Below, one piece after another: positions 1 through 5,723 of a DNA stretch of 6,814 nt; position 1 is the stretch's first letter, and every line of letters starts with the position of its first letter. This DNA comes from Desulfobacteraceae bacterium (GTDB taxonomy: Bacteria > Desulfobacterota > Desulfobacteria > Desulfobacterales > SG8-13): contig JARFQH010000150.1 of assembly GCA_029287875.1 (NCBI GenBank), positions 1-6,814 on the forward strand, written 5' to 3'. The translations under genes were made by a program, and so were the position numbers. Under the pieces are notes generated by a model, which saw only the letters and a list, made by a program, of their open reading frames with translations, had not been told where the DNA came from and ran no database searches.

Positions 1-2018
1 TCGATCACGGACTGGGCGTTGTTGGCAAAGTCGCCGAATTGGGCCTCCCAGAGAACCAGAGCGTTGGGCTGAGCGATGGAATAGCCGTATTCGAACCCCA
101 TCACGCTCACTTCGGCCAGCAGACTGTTGTAAACCCGGTAGAGTGCCTGAGTGTCGGCCAGGTGGTTCAAGGGTGTGTAGCTCCTGCCGGTCTTGATGTC
201 CATCAGCACGCTGTGGCGCTGGCTGAAGGTGCCGCGGGCGCTGTCCTGCCCGCTGAGGCGCACCGGCATCCCTTCCACCAACAGTGAGGCAAAGGCCAGG
301 GCTTCGGCGCCGGCCCAATCGATTCCTTCCCCTTTTTCGATCGTTTCGAGCCGTTTCTGCAGCAGTCGCTCTAATTTTGGAAAGAGACTGAAGTCTTTCG
401 GAAAACGATTGAGCTGGCGGGCGAGTTCGATCAAGCGCTCTTTATCGACCCCGGTTTCGACGGCCGCGTGGCTGTACCGGCCGCTGGTCCCATCCCATTC
501 ACCGTAAAACCGACTCTCGGGAAACGGGCAGGAACTGCCGTGAACCTCTTCGTAGTCCTTATCCAGGCGGCCCTCCACCGCAGCCTTCATCTTATCGACT
601 TTTTCCTTATCGACCACCTTTTCCTCGATCAGTCGGTCGGTGTAAACCTCGTGCAGCGATGGTCGTTGGCGAATCCGCTCATACATCAGGGGTTGGGTGA
701 AGTACGGCTCGTCGCCTTCGTTATGGCCGTAGCGCCGGTAGCAGATCAAATCGATCACCACGTCCTTCTTGAAGGTCATGCGGTAGTCGGCCGCCAGCCT
801 GGCGACGTGCACCACCGCCTCGGGGTCTTCGCCGTGTACGTGAAAGACCGGTGCCATGATCATCTTGGCCACATCGGTGGAATAGCGGGTCGAGCGGGCA
901 TCTTCGGGCAGGGTGGTGTAGCCGATCTGGTTGTTGATAATGACGTGCACGGTGCCGCCGGTACGGTAACCTTCCAGCTGGCTCATGTTGAGGGTTTCCA
1001 TGACCACGCCCTGGCCGGCGAAGGCGGCGTCACCGTGAATCAGAAGCGGCAGAACCTGCTTACGGTCGCCGTCGTCCAGCATATCCTGACGTGAACGGGT
1101 AAAGCCCTCCACCACCGGATCGACCGCCTCCAGGTGGCTGGGATTGTTGACCAGAAACATTCGGAGTTCGCGGCCCTGTGCCGTTTGGATGTCGGCCAGA
1201 AAGCCGTTGTGGTACTTGACGTCACCGGCCCCGATCAGGGCATCGGGGTCGTAGCAGCTCTCGAACTCGGCAAAAATGTCATAGTAGGATTTGTGCAGGA
1301 CGTGGGCCTGAACGTTGAGCCGTCCCCGGTGGGCCATGCCGAGTATGATTTCCCGGCTTCCGTGATCGGCCGCGCGCTCTGTCAGCGTGTCGAGAAGGGG
1401 GATGACGGCATCGCCGCCCTCGAGTGAAAACCGCGTGACGCCCACGAACTTTTTGTTCAGAAACTGTTCGAAAATCGCCGACTGAATCAGTTTTTCGAGA
1501 ATGTGAACCTTTTCGGAGGCCTTCAGATGCGGCCGGTTGCGCACCGGTTCCATGCGCTCCTGCAGCCAGCGTCTCTCCTCAGGATCCTGCAGGTGCATGT
1601 ATTCGACGCCGATGGACCGGCAATAGGTTTCCCGCAGGATTTTGATGATCTCCTTGAGCGGCGCGGTTTCATCCCTGGCAAATCGCCGGGTAAAGAATTC
1701 CCGGTTCAGGTCATCGGCTGACAGACCAAAGGCCTCCAGGCTGAGCAGGGGGTGTTCGGTCGGGCAAGCCGTCAGTGGATCCATGCAGGCCAATAAATGT
1801 CCGAGGTCCCGGTAACGGTATTTGAGTGCCTCCACGCGGCTCTGTTTGATCACCAGTTCCCGGTCTTCTGCCACCGTCACGACCGGCGCCTGGTCGTAGG
1901 CGATCGCGAAGCCCTTGAAAAAGGCCTGCCAATCCCGCGACACCGAACTGGAGTCGGCCTTCCAGCGCCGATACTGCTCGTCGATATAATCCGCGTTAAA
2001 GGTCTCTATCGCATCCAT
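1..2018 (-). CDS. sucA: 2-oxoglutarate dehydrogenase E1 component (thiamine-diphosphate dependent), 3' end cut off by the window
   Basis: This is the E1 subunit of the 2-oxoglutarate dehydrogenase complex. It decarboxylates 2-oxoglutarate with ThDP and passes the succinyl group to the lipoyl arm of E2 in the cytoplasmic TCA cycle. The minus-strand frame is open from ATG 2018 to the left edge, 672 complete codons; E. coli SucA has 933 residues, so about a quarter is missing. The short N-terminal E2-binding-type segment is present (residues ~2-37). Next come MAHRGRLNV (228-236) with the active-site His, GDVKYH (265-270), the ThDP/Mg motif HGDAA around D330 with its distal NNQ (362-364), CYRRYGHNEGDEP, RLSGQDSARGT (587-597) and EAQFGDFANN (658-667). 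All match SucA rather than pyruvate dehydrogenase E1. An AAAGGAT ribosome binding site about 9 bases before the ATG supports the start. It lies 21 bases after the hydrolase gene and is probably co-transcribed with it; sucB would be expected beyond the left edge. No frameshift or stop is seen. Confidence 0.97.
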   Translation of the reverse strand, partial: MDAIETFNADYIDEQYRRWKADSSSVSRDWQAFFKGFAIAYDQAPVVTVAEDRELVIKQSRVEALKYRYRDLGHLLACMDPLTACPTEHPLLSLEAFGLSADDLNREFFTRRFARDETAPLKEIIKILRETYCRSIGVEYMHLQDPEERRWLQERMEPVRNRPHLKASEKVHILEKLIQSAIFEQFLNKKFVGVTRFSLEGGDAVIPLLDTLTERAADHGSREIILGMAHRGRLNVQAHVLHKSYYDIFAEFESCYDPDALIGAGDVKYHNGFLADIQTAQGRELRMFLVNNPSHLEAVDPVVEGFTRSRQDMLDDGDRKQVLPLLIHGDAAFAGQGVVMETLNMSQLEGYRTGGTVHVIINNQIGYTTLPEDARSTRYSTDVAKMIMAPVFHVHGEDPEAVVHVARLAADYRMTFKKDVVIDLICYRRYGHNEGDEPYFTQPLMYERIRQRPSLHEVYTDRLIEEKVVDKEKVDKMKAAVEGRLDKDYEEVHGSSCPFPESRFYGEWDGTSGRYSHAAVETGVDKERLIELARQLNRFPKDFSLFPKLERLLQKRLETIEKGEGIDWAGAEALAFASLLVEGMPVRLSGQDSARGTFSQRHSVLMDIKTGRSYTPLNHLADTQALYRVYNSLLAEVSVMGFEYGYSIAQPNALVLWEAQFGDFANNAQSVI

Positions 2019-2039
2019 ACTGACCCATCCTTTGGTAAG

Positions 2040-2801
2040 CTAATATTCACTCTGCTCCTTGAACCAACCGGCGACGCTGCGTGAGATATCGATGCGATCT
2101 TCCTCACGGCTGAACATGTGATCCGCATCGGGCACGATCTCCAGATCCACTCTGCCGCTGCTCAGATCACGCACCTTGTAGGCCTCTTCCACCGGGATGA
2201 TCTCGTCTATGTCGCCGTGAACCACCATCAGAGGCTTGTTAAACGTCTTGAGGAAGTTGGTGGGATCGAAGCTGCCCGCATCGGCGAAAAATTTTTCAGT
2301 CAGCTTCAGCGACCGTCCGCGGCTGCTGAAAAATACCTCGCCGGTTCGTTGCAAAGAGGCCCGTTGCTCGCGGCTGAGAAAGTCGATGGCGCGGACACCC
2401 GTCAAGCGGCTCGCCAGCGCGCAGACGGCCTTGACGCTGTCTGTCTGTGCCGCGGTCAGAAAAGCAATCAGTCCGCCCATGCTGTGACCGGCCACGCCGA
2501 TCCATTCCGCCCCGCGGGCGGCGATGATGTCCACCGCCGTTTGCATCTCGGAAATTTGTTTGCTGTAGGTCGACTCGTCAAAGGTTCCCTGGCTCTGGCC
2601 GTTTCCGGAGAAGTCGAATCGCAGGGCGACAAACCCTTCCCGGCTCAATTCTCCGGCCAACTGCCTCAGGATTCCCGTGTGCCGCGAGCAGGTGAAGCAA
2701 TGGCCCAGTACGACCCCGAAACCGGCGGGTGACTTGGGCAAATGAAGGGTTGCGGCCAGTTTTTCACCAAAATGATTGTTAAAGTGAATCTGTTCTTCCA
2801 T
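2040..2801 (-). CDS. alpha/beta hydrolase (serine hydrolase, OsmC-associated type)
   Basis: This 253-residue cytoplasmic alpha/beta-hydrolase-fold protein has no signal peptide. The nucleophile elbow is GHSMGG (105-110) with Ser107. The acid is probably Asp199 in HGDIDEIIPV, and the base is His228 in DADHMF. The oxyanion-side motif GHCFTCSR (33-40) and FDFSGNGQSQG (62-72) resemble the hydrolase half of proteins that fuse this domain to an OsmC peroxidase-like domain. Here the protein ends after the hydrolase domain, so no OsmC part is fused. The family includes esterases, acyl-peptidase-like and lipase-like enzymes; the substrate cannot be read from sequence. The ATG at 2801 has a modest AAAGGATT upstream. 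The gene is first in the leftward unit and sucA follows after 21 bases, which suggests co-transcription but no clear functional link. Confidence 0.9.
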   Translation of the reverse strand: MEEQIHFNNHFGEKLAATLHLPKSPAGFGVVLGHCFTCSRHTGILRQLAGELSREGFVALRFDFSGNGQSQGTFDESTYSKQISEMQTAVDIIAARGAEWIGVAGHSMGGLIAFLTAAQTDSVKAVCALASRLTGVRAIDFLSREQRASLQRTGEVFFSSRGRSLKLTEKFFADAGSFDPTNFLKTFNKPLMVVHGDIDEIIPVEEAYKVRDLSSGRVDLEIVPDADHMFSREEDRIDISRSVAGWFKEQSEY

Positions 2802-2822
2802 GATAGGTGTCTCAATCCTTTA

Positions 2823-2840
2823 GGTGTTCAACGTTGCACC
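2823..2840. promoter_or_regulatory. palindromic possible operator or leader hairpin
   Basis: The perfect 8-bp palindrome CAACGTTG (2829-2836) is flanked by GGTG (2823-2826) and CACC (2837-2840), slightly offset from perfect symmetry. It lies 22-39 bases upstream of the hydrolase start on the minus strand. It could be a repressor site or a small hairpin in the mRNA leader. No known regulator motif is recognised, and an 8-bp palindrome can occur by chance. Confidence 0.25.
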
Positions 2841-2871
2841 GGTCAATCGGCGCCCGGCCCCCATGAAATAC

Positions 2872-2938
2872 CCGGTCTGCCCTCCGGGGCCGCCGTGAGG
2901 CTAAACCATCGGTCGCCGCCGGAGACCGGCTACCGACC
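2872..2938 (-). promoter_or_regulatory. GC-rich hairpin cluster in the presumed 5' leader of the hydrolase-sucA mRNA
   Basis: Several inverted repeats overlap. One is GGTCG (2911-2915) with CGACC (2934-2938), enclosing GCCGG (2918-2922) with CCGGC (2926-2930) around the triloop AGA. A competing long-range fold pairs CCGGTCT (2872-2878) with AGACCGG (2923-2929), and CTCCGG (2882-2887) can pair with CCGGAG (2919-2924). The folds are mutually exclusive. If the leftward promoter at 2960-2989 is real, they fall in a leader of about 150 bases. No U-tract follows on either strand, so it is not a simple terminator, and I recognise no known riboswitch class. Confidence 0.3.
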
Positions 2939-2959
2939 ACAGGCGAAACCGGATTTTTA

Positions 2960-2989
2960 TAGATATCGGAGGAGTTCCATGACTGTCAA
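2960..2989 (-). promoter_or_regulatory. candidate sigma-70-type promoter for hydrolase-sucA
   Basis: On the minus strand a perfect -35 TTGACA (2989-2984) is followed after 18 bases by TATCTA (2965-2960), a poor -10. A better -10-like TATAAA (2961-2956) sits too far away, at 22 bases. This is the best leftward candidate in the gap and would give a leader of roughly 150 bases. No experimental or comparative support is available. Confidence 0.3.
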
Positions 2990-3002
2990 GAATGAAACAT
3001 AA
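2979..3002 (+). CDS. possible heptapeptide minigene (MTVKNET)
   Basis: An ATG at 2979 opens a seven-codon frame, MTVKNET then TAA. It is preceded by a near-perfect Shine-Dalgarno CGGAGGAG (2967-2974) at ideal spacing. No protein follows in the same frame. It could be a leader peptide, the remnant start of a lost gene, or chance. It overlaps the candidate leftward -35 box, so both cannot easily be the reason for conservation. Confidence 0.15.
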   Translation: MTVKNET

Positions 3003-3148
3003 CCCTATTGAGTTCTTATAAAACCATTGTTGTGATCCAGCCTTCCGCGTTCGACAATTTTTCACAGCAACCATCCTCACCCGAAATGCCGCCGGCAACG
3101 CTTTTTGACCCATCAATTGTGACAGAAGTGACGACATGGAGGTAATAA

Positions 3149-3214
3149 ATGTTTGACATGACCCGTCACATTTTTTATCGACATTTACGGTGTAAGGAAA
3201 AAATCGCACTCTGA
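3149..3214 (+). CDS. possible 21-residue leader peptide upstream of the CDF transporter
   Basis: ATG 3149 follows a perfect GGAGGT (3138-3143) with 5 bases between. It opens a frame of 21 residues, MFDMTRHIFYRHLRCKEKIA plus L, ending with TGA at 3214, 21 bases before the transporter start. The peptide is basic and contains two His and one Cys, which is suggestive next to a metal-ion transporter gene but proves nothing. The same bases also contain a candidate promoter -35 box. I do not recognise the peptide, and it may be spurious. Confidence 0.25.
   Translation: MFDMTRHIFYRHLRCKEKIAL
3153..3181 (+). promoter_or_regulatory. candidate sigma-70-type promoter for the CDF transporter
   Basis: A perfect -35 TTGACA (3153-3158) is followed after 17 bases by TATCGA (3176-3181), a weak -10. 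Transcription would begin near 3188 and give a short leader of about 48 bases before ATG 3236. This competes with reading 3149-3214 as a translated leader peptide. Confidence 0.3.
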
Positions 3215-3235
3215 AAGTTCTCGGGAGGAGGCGTT

Positions 3236-4150
3236 ATGGCTTCAGGCTCGAAAAAGGTGATCTACGCCGCGCTGGTCGGCAACTCCCTGGTAGCGACGAC
3301 CAAATTCATTGCTGCAGCGATCACCGGCAGTTCGGCCATGCTTTCGGAGGGAATCCATTCCGTGGTGGATACCGGAAACCAGGTCCTGTTGCTGTGGGGT
3401 AACCGCCAGTCCAGGAAACCGGCCGACGAGCAGTTCCCCTTCGGCCACGGCCGGGAAATCTACTTTTGGTGTTTTATCGTCGCCATTCTGATATTTGCCC
3501 TGGGGGCCGGTTTCTCGATCTACGAGGGGATTCACCACCTGCTGCACCCCCAGCCCCTGAAAAATCCGATGCTTAACTACGTCGTTCTCGGACTGGCGAT
3601 TGTTTTCGAAGGCGGCGCTCTGTGGGTCGCACTCAAGGTGTTCAACCGCGCCAAGGGCAGCCGGGGAATTGTCGAGGCCGTGCACCACGGTAAAGACCCA
3701 ACTCTTTTTGTGGTCCTGTTCGAAGACACGGCCGCAATCGCGGGACTGCTCGTTGCTCTGGGCGGTATCGCCCTGGGTCAAATAACCGGGAATCCGGCCT
3801 TCGACGGCATTGCCGCGATCCTGATCGGCGTCATTCTCGGCGGCACCGCCATCTGGCTGGCTTATGAAACCAAGAGCCTGCTGATAGGAGAGAGTGCAGA
3901 TCCTGAAATCGTGCAGGCCATACGCAAATATTGCCTGGAGCTGCCCCCGGTCGTGGCGGTGAACGAGGTGTTGACCATGCACATGGGCCCTGAATTCATC
4001 CTGGTAAACGTCAGCGTGGACATGGCCGATAAGGCCACTGCCGGTGAAATTGAAAAAGCAATCGCCGTGTTCGATCAACGGATCAAATCGACGTTTCCGG
4101 CGATCAAGCGGGTATTTGTGGAGGCGGAGGCGCAGAGCCGCAGATCCTAA
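3236..4150 (+). CDS. cation diffusion facilitator (CDF) family transporter, ZnT9-like
   Basis: This 304-residue inner-membrane protein is of the CDF type, which usually exports Zn2+ or another divalent metal from the cytoplasm in exchange for protons. The start is well supported by GGGAGGAG 5 bases before the ATG. Hydrophobic segments fall near residues 8-30, 33-55, 76-97, 113-136, 156-182 and 187-210, followed by a cytoplasmic domain (~215-304) of the CDF dimerisation type. Helix 2 carries SEGIHSVVDTGNQ with the HxxxD metal pair His41 and Asp45. FGHGRE (69-74) and the SLLIGESAD (214-222) junction are typical of the subgroup containing eukaryotic SLC30A9/ZnT9. The fifth segment has Glu163-Asp164 and no HxxxD, so the metal site is not the classical FieF/ZitB one and the substrate is uncertain. 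The gene is monocistronic or followed by the small membrane protein 57 bases downstream. Confidence 0.94.
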   Translation: MASGSKKVIYAALVGNSLVATTKFIAAAITGSSAMLSEGIHSVVDTGNQVLLLWGNRQSRKPADEQFPFGHGREIYFWCFIVAILIFALGAGFSIYEGIHHLLHPQPLKNPMLNYVVLGLAIVFEGGALWVALKVFNRAKGSRGIVEAVHHGKDPTLFVVLFEDTAAIAGLLVALGGIALGQITGNPAFDGIAAILIGVILGGTAIWLAYETKSLLIGESADPEIVQAIRKYCLELPPVVAVNEVLTMHMGPEFILVNVSVDMADKATAGEIEKAIAVFDQRIKSTFPAIKRVFVEAEAQSRRS

Positions 4151-4207
4151 CGGTTCCCTTCCTAAATATTTGGTTTTGTACAGAAAGCATGCAATCGAGG
4201 ATTTCCC

Positions 4208-4657
4208 ATGCTATCCATCCTTGCCTACCTGATTCTCGCCCTGGCCGCGGGGGCGTGTCTACCCACCCAGGCCGGAATCAACGCCCATCTGAACCTCTGG
4301 ACCCGCTCGCCTGTGCTGGCGGCCGCCATATCCTTTGCGGTCGGAACCATGGCCCTGATCCTCTATGCCCTGGTCCGGCGGGTCCCCTTGCCGGCCGCCA
4401 CCGGCTTGTCCGCTTACCCCTGGTGGGTATGGAGCGGCGGTTTCCTGGGAGCCTTTTTCGTGGCGACAACGGTGTTTTTGGCCCCCAAGTTGGGCGCCAC
4501 CTCGATGCTGGCGTTCATCGTCGCCGGTCAGATGCTGGCATCGCTTCTGCTGGATCACTTCGGACTGATCGGCTATCCGGTCCAGACCGTCAACCTGTGG
4601 CGGTTGACCGGGGCGGTCATGGTCGCCGGAGGCGCCGTGCTGATCCGCTTCTATTGA
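4208..4657 (+). CDS. small DMT-superfamily membrane protein, YdcZ/DUF606 family
   Basis: This 149-residue, very hydrophobic protein has about five membrane segments, near residues 2-18, 36-56, 73-93, 97-116 and 130-147. The pattern of an early AGACLPTQAGINAHL segment, FAVGTMAL in helix 2, PWWVWSGGFLGAFFV in helix 3, LAPKLGATSMLAFIVAGQ around helix 4 and GAVMVAGGAVLIRFY at the end matches the YdcZ (DUF606) family. These are half-size relatives of drug/metabolite transporters that probably act as dimers. Length is normal for the family (~140-150). The substrate is unknown. GAGGA lies 7 bases before the ATG. It sits 57 bases after the CDF gene with no obvious terminator between, so read-through is possible. 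Confidence 0.85.
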   Translation: MLSILAYLILALAAGACLPTQAGINAHLNLWTRSPVLAAAISFAVGTMALILYALVRRVPLPAATGLSAYPWWVWSGGFLGAFFVATTVFLAPKLGATSMLAFIVAGQMLASLLLDHFGLIGYPVQTVNLWRLTGAVMVAGGAVLIRFY

Positions 4658-4701
4658 AAGACAGGTGAATCGGAACTATTGCAAGCGGCCAAATGACCCG
4701 G

Positions 4702-4731
4702 CCGGTGATACGAGCGTCCGGAAAACACCGG
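4702..4731 (+). repeat. inverted repeat upstream of the dehydrogenase start
   Basis: CCGGTG (4702-4707) and CACCGG (4726-4731) can form a 6-bp stem with an 18-base loop. No T-tract follows, so it is not an intrinsic terminator. It lies between the two possible start codons of the dehydrogenase and could affect its translation, or serve as a binding site. Confidence 0.25.
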
Positions 4732-4758
4732 TTGAACGCCGCAAGAAACGAAAATGAC

Positions 4759-5706
4759 ATGGCTGCAGACAACAGACTCCTGATCCTTTCCCGCAGCGCG
4801 GCGGTCTATGCCGACCTGATAAAAGATCTGCGGCTTCCGGATCTCGAAATTACCGCGTGCAAAACCGCCGGTGAGGCGTCCGCGCACCTGGACCGGTGCA
4901 CCATTATCCTGGGCGAACCGTCCCGCATCGCCCGGGTGGTTGAAGGCGCAAGGGTGCTGAAATGGGTTCAGTCCACGTACGCGGGCGTCGAAGAGCTCCT
5001 CGGCCCCGGCGCCCGGTCGGATTACATTTTAACCGGCGTAAAGGGTGTCTTCGGCCCGTTCATGAGCGAATATGTCATCGGCTATCTCCTGGCCCTGGAG
5101 CGCCACTTTTTTACGGCCTATCGGAATCAACACGACCGGACCTGGCGGCGCCTGCCCTACCAAAGCCTCCGCGGACGTCTGATCGGCATCTGCGGGCTCG
5201 GCTCCATCGGCCGGCATCTCGCGCGAACGGCTGAACATTTCGGCCTGCGCATATGGGGCTACAAGCGCACCGCGGAAACGGTCCCGGAGGCCGAACGGGT
5301 GTTTACCGGCCCGGGGTTCGACGAATTCCTGTCGCAGCCGGATTACATCGTGAACACGCTTCCCAGCACACCGGCCACGGCTCGCCTTTTCGACGAAACC
5401 GCATTCCGGACCATGAAGACAACCGCCGTGTTGATCAACATCGGCCGGGGAGACGCCGTCGTCGAGGAAGCGCTGATTCGGGCGCTGCAACAAGGCCTGA
5501 TCGGCGGGGCGGTCTTGGATGTCTTCGAACAGGAGCCGCTGCCGGAGGACAGCCCCCTTTGGACCCTTCCCAATGTCGTCATCACCCCCCACAACTCGGG
5601 TTTCAGTTTTCCGGCCGATATCGTCGGGCTGTTTGCCGCAAACTACCGCCGGTTTTCAAAAGGCGAGCCACTATTGTATCGGGTCGATTTTGAGAGGGGA
5701 TATTAG
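4759..5706 (+). CDS. D-isomer-specific 2-hydroxyacid dehydrogenase (NAD(P)-dependent)
   Basis: This cytoplasmic oxidoreductase would interconvert a 2-hydroxyacid and a 2-oxoacid with NAD(H) or NADP(H). Numbering from ATG 4759 (315 residues), the catalytic domain begins at once with RLLILS. The Rossmann motif is GLGSIG (146-151). The catalytic Arg is R230 in NIGRGD, the Glu is E259 in DVFEQEP, and the His is H278 in TPHNSG. The tail returns to the catalytic domain. All catalytic residues are present and length is normal. An in-frame ATG at 4693 would add 22 basic, non-conserved-looking residues; neither start has a good ribosome binding site, and a 6-bp hairpin (4702-4731) lies between them, so I prefer 4759. 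The style is near GhrA and related glyoxylate/hydroxypyruvate reductases, but substrate is not readable. The next gene begins 17 bases downstream and suggests sulfolactate as one candidate. Confidence 0.92.
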   Translation: MAADNRLLILSRSAAVYADLIKDLRLPDLEITACKTAGEASAHLDRCTIILGEPSRIARVVEGARVLKWVQSTYAGVEELLGPGARSDYILTGVKGVFGPFMSEYVIGYLLALERHFFTAYRNQHDRTWRRLPYQSLRGRLIGICGLGSIGRHLARTAEHFGLRIWGYKRTAETVPEAERVFTGPGFDEFLSQPDYIVNTLPSTPATARLFDETAFRTMKTTAVLINIGRGDAVVEEALIRALQQGLIGGAVLDVFEQEPLPEDSPLWTLPNVVITPHNSGFSFPADIVGLFAANYRRFSKGEPLLYRVDFERGY

Positions 5707-5723
5707 AAGGTTTCATTAATCGC

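Larger units (their letters stand above)
2802..3235. other. divergent intergenic region (434 bases) between hydrolase-sucA and the CDF transporter
   Basis: No convincing gene of normal size is present. What can be seen is an 8-bp palindrome (2829-2836), a GC-rich hairpin cluster (2872-2938), a candidate leftward promoter (2960-2989), a heptapeptide frame (2979-3002), an inverted repeat followed by a T-tract (3128-3176), a 21-codon frame (3149-3214) and a candidate rightward promoter (3153-3181). The stretch must hold the control regions for both flanking, divergently transcribed units. A 102-codon minus-strand frame over 2901-3209 has no recognisable family features and is not called. Confidence 0.7.

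Noticed and set aside
468..1094. Plus-strand open frame (208 codons) over sucA
   Set aside because: It lies opposite strongly conserved SucA sequence, including the ThDP motif, and shows no family of its own.
2118..2732. Plus-strand open frame (204 codons) over the hydrolase
   Set aside because: Antisense shadow; the minus-strand frame has the Ser-Asp-His triad and a normal length.
2926..2958. Rightward intrinsic terminator ending in TTTTT (2954-2958)
   Set aside because: Only a 4-bp CCGG/CCGG stem adjoins the T-tract; the stronger hairpin ends 15 bases earlier, and no rightward gene ends upstream.
3118..3170. CRP-like half-sites TGTGA (3118-3122) and TCACA (3166-3170)
   Set aside because: They are separated by 43 bases, far from the 6-base spacing of a CRP site.
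2901..3209. Minus-strand 102-codon frame in the divergent intergenic region
   Set aside because: No recognisable domain or ribosome binding site, and it would cover the best promoter candidates on both strands.
3242..4078. Long minus-strand open frame (278 codons) opposite the CDF transporter
   Set aside because: Composition is rich in Gln, His and Asp with no membrane or family pattern, as expected from the reverse complement of a GC-rich gene; the plus-strand frame has clear CDF motifs.
5029..5592. Minus-strand open frame (187 codons) opposite the dehydrogenase
   Set aside because: Antisense shadow; the sense frame has all dehydrogenase catalytic residues.
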